Shown here piece after piece: positions 6,815 to 10,028 of a DNA stretch of 10,028 nt (its first letter is position 1; each line of letters begins with the position of its first letter). Where the stretch lies: the NCBI GenBank assembly GCA_900548485.1, contig URKL01000046.1, positions 1 through 10,028 on the forward strand. Direction: 5' to 3'. This DNA comes from an uncultured Succinatimonas sp. Its GTDB lineage: Bacteria; Pseudomonadota; Gammaproteobacteria; Enterobacterales; Succinivibrionaceae. The translations under genes were made by a program, and so were the position numbers. The notes beneath the pieces are model-generated. The model saw only the letters and a list, made by a program, of their open reading frames with translations, searched no databases and was not told where the DNA came from.

Positions 6815-7284
6815 TGAAAATCATCATCAAAGCCGTAGGCATAAAAATGCCTAAATGGGTAACCGTCGCTTTTGAAGAATATCAAAAGCGTTTTCCTCCT
6901 GAAATTAAACTCTTACTTGAAGAAATTGCTCCATATAAAAGAACTGGCCGTCATGACGATGAAAAAGCTAAACAAGAAGAGGCTTTAGCTATCTTGCAAT
7001 CTTTGCCTAAAAAATGTTATCTCGTAGCTTTAGATGAAAGAGGAAAACAGTTTACCTCAGAGGAATTAGCTCTAAGATTTCAAGTCTGGCAAAACGTCGG
7101 TATGGATATTGTGCTGATTATCGGTGGTCCTAATGGACTGACTGATGAAATCCGCAATAAAGCCTCGGAATTATGGTCGCTCTCTAAATTAACCTTACCT
7201 CATCCTTTAGTTAGAGTTTTTTTAGCAGAAACTATCTATAGAGCTTATAGTATTAGCTATAACCTTCCTTATCACCGACAATAA
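6814..7284 (+). CDS. rlmH: 23S rRNA pseudouridine-1915 N3-methyltransferase
   Basis: RlmH is a small SPOUT-class methyltransferase that uses S-adenosylmethionine to methylate pseudouridine 1915 in helix 69 of 23S rRNA, acting on assembled 70S ribosomes. The length of 156 residues is essentially that of E. coli RlmH (155). The N-terminal 'VGIKMPKWVTVAFEEYQKRFP' matches the family. The SAM-binding trefoil-knot loop is 'LIIGGPNGL' with GGPNG at 104-108, followed by 'LTLPHPLVRVFLAETIYRA' and the C-terminal 'PYHRQ', where E. coli has YHRE. It starts with GTG, sharing one base with the rsfS stop (TAGTG). Co-transcription with rsfS pairs two large-subunit factors. Confidence 0.96.
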   Translation: MKIIIKAVGIKMPKWVTVAFEEYQKRFPPEIKLLLEEIAPYKRTGRHDDEKAKQEEALAILQSLPKKCYLVALDERGKQFTSEELALRFQVWQNVGMDIVLIIGGPNGLTDEIRNKASELWSLSKLTLPHPLVRVFLAETIYRAYSISYNLPYHRQ

Positions 7285-7298
7285 TATCTGAAAATAAA

Positions 7299-9311
7299 GT
7301 GTCTCTATTTAAACGAAAACCGCGTGAGCGTGCTCTCTTTAGCAACGAAAAAAAGAAGAAAAGTTCTTTAAGCTCTGATAACAAGTCAGAACACGCTGAA
7401 GACTTAGCTTTAAGTATTTTCAAACGCCGTGTTTATTTTAGTATTGGTATGGCAATTTTTATGATTGCTATACTTTTTGCTAACCTTTATTATCTGCAAA
7501 TTATCTCTTATCAAGACTATAAAACCCGTTCAAACGAAAATCGCATTAAGGTAGTACCAGTAGTTCCTACCCGTGGCATGATTTATGATAGAAACCATGT
7601 GGTCTTAGCTGATAACGTCCCTGTATATCATCTAGTCATGTTCCCAAATCGACAATATGACACTAAAACAACAATTAACGATCTCAATGAGCTTTTAAAT
7701 TTAGAGTTAAATGAAAATGAAATTGCTCATTTAATCTCTGAATCAAAAACAAGAAAACGCTTTTCCGGAATTGAGATCTCTAATTTTTTAAGTGAACAGC
7801 AAATTGCTTCTTTTAGCGTCCACTCCTATCGCTATCCAAATGTCCAAATTGTAGCTAATTTAAAGCGCTTTTATCCTTTTGCAGATATTGCTACGCATGC
7901 AATAGGCTATGTCTCACGCATCAATCAAAAGGATATTGAAAAACTGACTGCTTTAGACAAGATAGATAATTATGAAGGCTCCACCGAAATCGGTAAGCTT
8001 GGTATTGAAAAGTATTACGAAGATCTACTTCATGGTAAAACTGGTTCCTCTGAAATTGAGGTTAACAGTCACGGACAAGTTATCAGAACCTTAAACTATA
8101 ATGCTCCTGAATCAGGTAAAGATCTTGTCTTAACTATTGATATCCGTCTGCAATATTATGCCCAAGAAATTTTAGGTGATATGAAAGGTGCCGTAGTAGC
8201 GATTGAACCCTCTACAGGGGAAATTCTAGCTATGTATTCAAACCCCTCTTACGATCCTAATTTATTTGTAAGAGGTATTCGCAATAAAGAATATGCCCGC
8301 CTTTTAAACCATCCTGGCCACCCTTTAATCAATCGCGCCACACAAGGTGGTTATGCTCCTGCATCAACTGTAAAGCCTCTTTTATGCGTAATGGGTTTAA
8401 ACGAAAATCTGATAACTCCTACAGGTTCATTTTTTGGACATCCTTATTTTAAATTGCCAAATTCAACCCATAAATTCCGTGATTGGAGATCTTGGGGACA
8501 TGGTTGGCTCGATCTTTACCGCGCTTTAGAAATTTCCGCTGATACCTATTTCTACGATCTAGCATATAGAGCTGGTATCAATAAGATCCATGAATATCTA
8601 GATTATTTTGGCTTTGGTAAATCAACAGGAATCGATCTCTCCGAGGAATCCTTAGGTATAAATCCCTCCCGAGAATGGAAGAAAAAACGCTTTAATCAAA
8701 ATTGGCATTTAGGCGATACTGTACCTATTGGTATCGGTCAGGGCTATTGGACTTCAACTTTAATGCAATTAGTTAAAGCCCATACTATATTAGCAAACCG
8801 CGGCGAAGTTAAGACGCCACACTTGCTCAAGATGGCTATCGATCCTGTAGATAATACTTTGCAAAACTATGTACAAAAGGAAGAATCCTCCTCTATGACC
8901 ATTGAGGATAAATCTTATTTTGAAACCTGTAAAACAGGCATGTATTTGGTAGTTAACGGTCCTGAGGGTACAGGTAGACGAGCCTTCTTTGGAGCTAAAT
9001 ATAAAGCTGCTGGGAAATCAGGTACAGCTCAAGTAGTCTCAATTAAACAAGGTGAAAAATATGATGCTAATAAGCTTAGAGTAGAGCATCGCGACAATGC
9101 CCTCTTTGTAGCTTATGCTCCTTTTTTCAAGCCCCGTATTCTAGTTGCCATCATTTTAGAAAACGAAGGCGGTGGTTCCACTAAGGCTGCTCCTATTGCC
9201 AGAAAGATGATCGATAAATATCTATTAGATCTTTATCCTAATGGCTATATGGGTGAGAGTAATCCTAAACTCGTTAAATTTGGTATGGGCGGTACGGTGG
9301 TATTGCAGTGA
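7299..9311 (+). CDS. mrdA: Penicillin-binding protein 2, elongasome transpeptidase
   Basis: PBP2 is the inner-membrane DD-transpeptidase that cross-links peptidoglycan during side-wall elongation, in complex with RodA and MreB/C/D. A basic cytoplasmic tail (with KKKK at 18-21) precedes a single membrane segment at about 46-68, then the PBP dimerisation domain with 'RSNENRIKVVPVVPTRGMIYDRN' split across its start. The transpeptidase domain has STVK with nucleophile Ser356, SAD at 413-415 and KSGT at 573-576. 'ISSQDY'-type contacts are replaced by 'IISYQDYKTRS'. 'NWHLGDTVPIGIGQGYW' also matches E. coli PBP2. Length is 670 against 633, with about 25 extra residues before the membrane segment. 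The GTG at 7299 is the start that fits; it follows rlmH by 14 bases with only a weak ribosome site. Its stop overlaps the rodA start by 4 bases. Confidence 0.96.
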   Translation: MSLFKRKPRERALFSNEKKKKSSLSSDNKSEHAEDLALSIFKRRVYFSIGMAIFMIAILFANLYYLQIISYQDYKTRSNENRIKVVPVVPTRGMIYDRNHVVLADNVPVYHLVMFPNRQYDTKTTINDLNELLNLELNENEIAHLISESKTRKRFSGIEISNFLSEQQIASFSVHSYRYPNVQIVANLKRFYPFADIATHAIGYVSRINQKDIEKLTALDKIDNYEGSTEIGKLGIEKYYEDLLHGKTGSSEIEVNSHGQVIRTLNYNAPESGKDLVLTIDIRLQYYAQEILGDMKGAVVAIEPSTGEILAMYSNPSYDPNLFVRGIRNKEYARLLNHPGHPLINRATQGGYAPASTVKPLLCVMGLNENLITPTGSFFGHPYFKLPNSTHKFRDWRSWGHGWLDLYRALEISADTYFYDLAYRAGINKIHEYLDYFGFGKSTGIDLSEESLGINPSREWKKKRFNQNWHLGDTVPIGIGQGYWTSTLMQLVKAHTILANRGEVKTPHLLKMAIDPVDNTLQNYVQKEESSSMTIEDKSYFETCKTGMYLVVNGPEGTGRRAFFGAKYKAAGKSGTAQVVSIKQGEKYDANKLRVEHRDNALFVAYAPFFKPRILVAIILENEGGGSTKAAPIARKMIDKYLLDLYPNGYMGESNPKLVKFGMGGTVVLQ

Positions 9312-10028
9312 AAAAACAAGAACAACAAAATCGTAATAATTTAGAGCAAATCAATGCCAAAGTGCCTAGAGGAAGTTTCTTTTTTAGACACCATGTCGAT
9401 ATTCCTCTGCTCTTAGGTCTAATGATAAGCTTATGCTTTTCACTCTTTATCCTTTATTCAGCCTCAGGTCAGCATGCTGAGATGCTTTATCGCCAAATTA
9501 CCCGTACTGGTGCGGCTTTTTTCTTAATGATTATCGTAGCCCAGATCCCGCCACGCTTATTTGTCAAAGTTTCTTTTTGGCTTTACCTTATGGGCATTAT
9601 CTTGCTTATATTAGTTGAGCTCTTTGGTGATATCTCCAAAGGTGCACAAAGATGGCTAAATTTAGGCTTTGTACGTATACAACCATCTGAAATCTTTAAA
9701 GTAGTAATGCCCTTAACTATAGCGGTATTCCTCTCGCGCTCACCACTGCCACCTAAGCCTTTAACCACCTTAATGGCATTTGCCTTAGTAGGCGTGCCAA
9801 CAGTATTGATCTTACTACAACCAGATCTTGGTACAGCAAGCTTGATTGCCGTATCAGGTTGTATTGCTATCTTTATTGCCGGACTTTCTTGGTGGTGGAT
9901 TGCCGCAGGATTTGCAAGTGTAGCCGCAGCTTTGCCGGTAATGTGGAATTTTGTTTTACATGATTATCAAAAACAGCGTGTTTTTACACTTTTAGATCCC
10001 ACCTCCGACCCCTTAGGTGCAGGATACC
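9308..10028 (+). CDS. rodA: Peptidoglycan glycosyltransferase RodA, 3' end cut by the window
   Basis: RodA is the SEDS-family polymerase that extends glycan strands from lipid II for side-wall growth, working with PBP2. About 240 codons are present from a GTG start that overlaps the mrdA stop by 4 bases (GTGA). Motifs match E. coli RodA: 'LYSASGQ', 'AQIPPRL', 'SKGAQRWLNLG', 'VRIQPSEIFK' (Arg123, Glu128, equivalent to conserved E. coli residues), 'QPDLGTA' and 'LHDYQKQRVFTLLDP'. Several hydrophobic segments alternate with short loops as expected for SEDS proteins. The cytoplasmic N-terminus is about 10-15 residues longer than in E. coli and rich in Gln and Asn. The catalytic aspartate region lies beyond the window, so activity cannot be judged here. 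Confidence 0.95.
   Translation, partial: MKKQEQQNRNNLEQINAKVPRGSFFFRHHVDIPLLLGLMISLCFSLFILYSASGQHAEMLYRQITRTGAAFFLMIIVAQIPPRLFVKVSFWLYLMGIILLILVELFGDISKGAQRWLNLGFVRIQPSEIFKVVMPLTIAVFLSRSPLPPKPLTTLMAFALVGVPTVLILLQPDLGTASLIAVSGCIAIFIAGLSWWWIAAGFASVAAALPVMWNFVLHDYQKQRVFTLLDPTSDPLGAGY

Noticed and set aside
2021..8102. TATAAT hexamers inside coding sequence at 2021, 6023 and 8097
   Set aside because: None has a TGn extension or convincing -35 box, and none precedes a gene start. They are expected by chance in AT-rich coding DNA.
9583..9768. Minus-strand open frame of 61 codons inside rodA
   Set aside because: It is antisense to conserved RodA motifs such as QPSE and lacks its own initiation signals.
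1..10028. Search for mobile elements, CRISPR arrays, tRNA or rRNA genes and defence-like systems
   Set aside because: No transposase, terminal repeats, regularly spaced direct repeats, tRNA-like cloverleaf or defence domains were visible. All substantial frames belong to known housekeeping families.

Overview
The window reads as a low-GC (by eye roughly 35-40%) Gram-negative gammaproteobacterial chromosome segment. LptE and an MrdA-RodA pair imply an outer membrane and a rod-shaped cell wall. The order leuS, lptE, holA, nadD, rsfS, rlmH, mrdA, rodA is the classic gammaproteobacterial arrangement. An ldhA-type fermentative D-lactate dehydrogenase next door suggests a fermentative, perhaps gut-associated organism. 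A Succinivibrionaceae-like (Aeromonadales) host is my best guess; it is an inference, not something the sequence proves.

Layout. Bases 1 to about 54 are compositionally foreign (34 of the first 55 bases are G or C) and do not continue the D-lactate dehydrogenase homology, so the window probably opens on a chimeric contig end. From about 55 to 533 lies the C-terminal half of D-lactate dehydrogenase, closed by an intrinsic terminator (605-632). leuS (869-3463) stands alone: it has its own leader and a strong 14-bp-stem terminator (3483-3518). An AT-rich gap of 369 bases follows, holding an 18-bp perfect palindrome and an extended -10 promoter. Then comes a tightly packed seven-gene run to the window end: lptE, holA, nadD, rsfS, rlmH, mrdA, and rodA (cut by the edge). 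Junctions in this run are 1-nt or 4-nt overlaps, or gaps of 2 and 14 nt.

How the genes work together. The run mixes envelope assembly (LptE for LPS export, PBP2 and RodA for the elongasome) with replication (HolA, clamp-loader delta), NAD synthesis (NadD) and ribosome control (RsfS, RlmH). In E. coli the corresponding genes form two blocks, with cobC beside nadD. Here the blocks are fused without cobC, and a second candidate extended -10 promoter lies inside the end of nadD, exactly where the second block begins.

I found no mobile element, CRISPR array, tRNA, rRNA or defence-like system. The content is housekeeping. The points worth a second look are the chimeric-looking left end, an unusual HKDH motif in NadD, a long C-terminal extension on LptE, and the paired promoter/palindrome signals.
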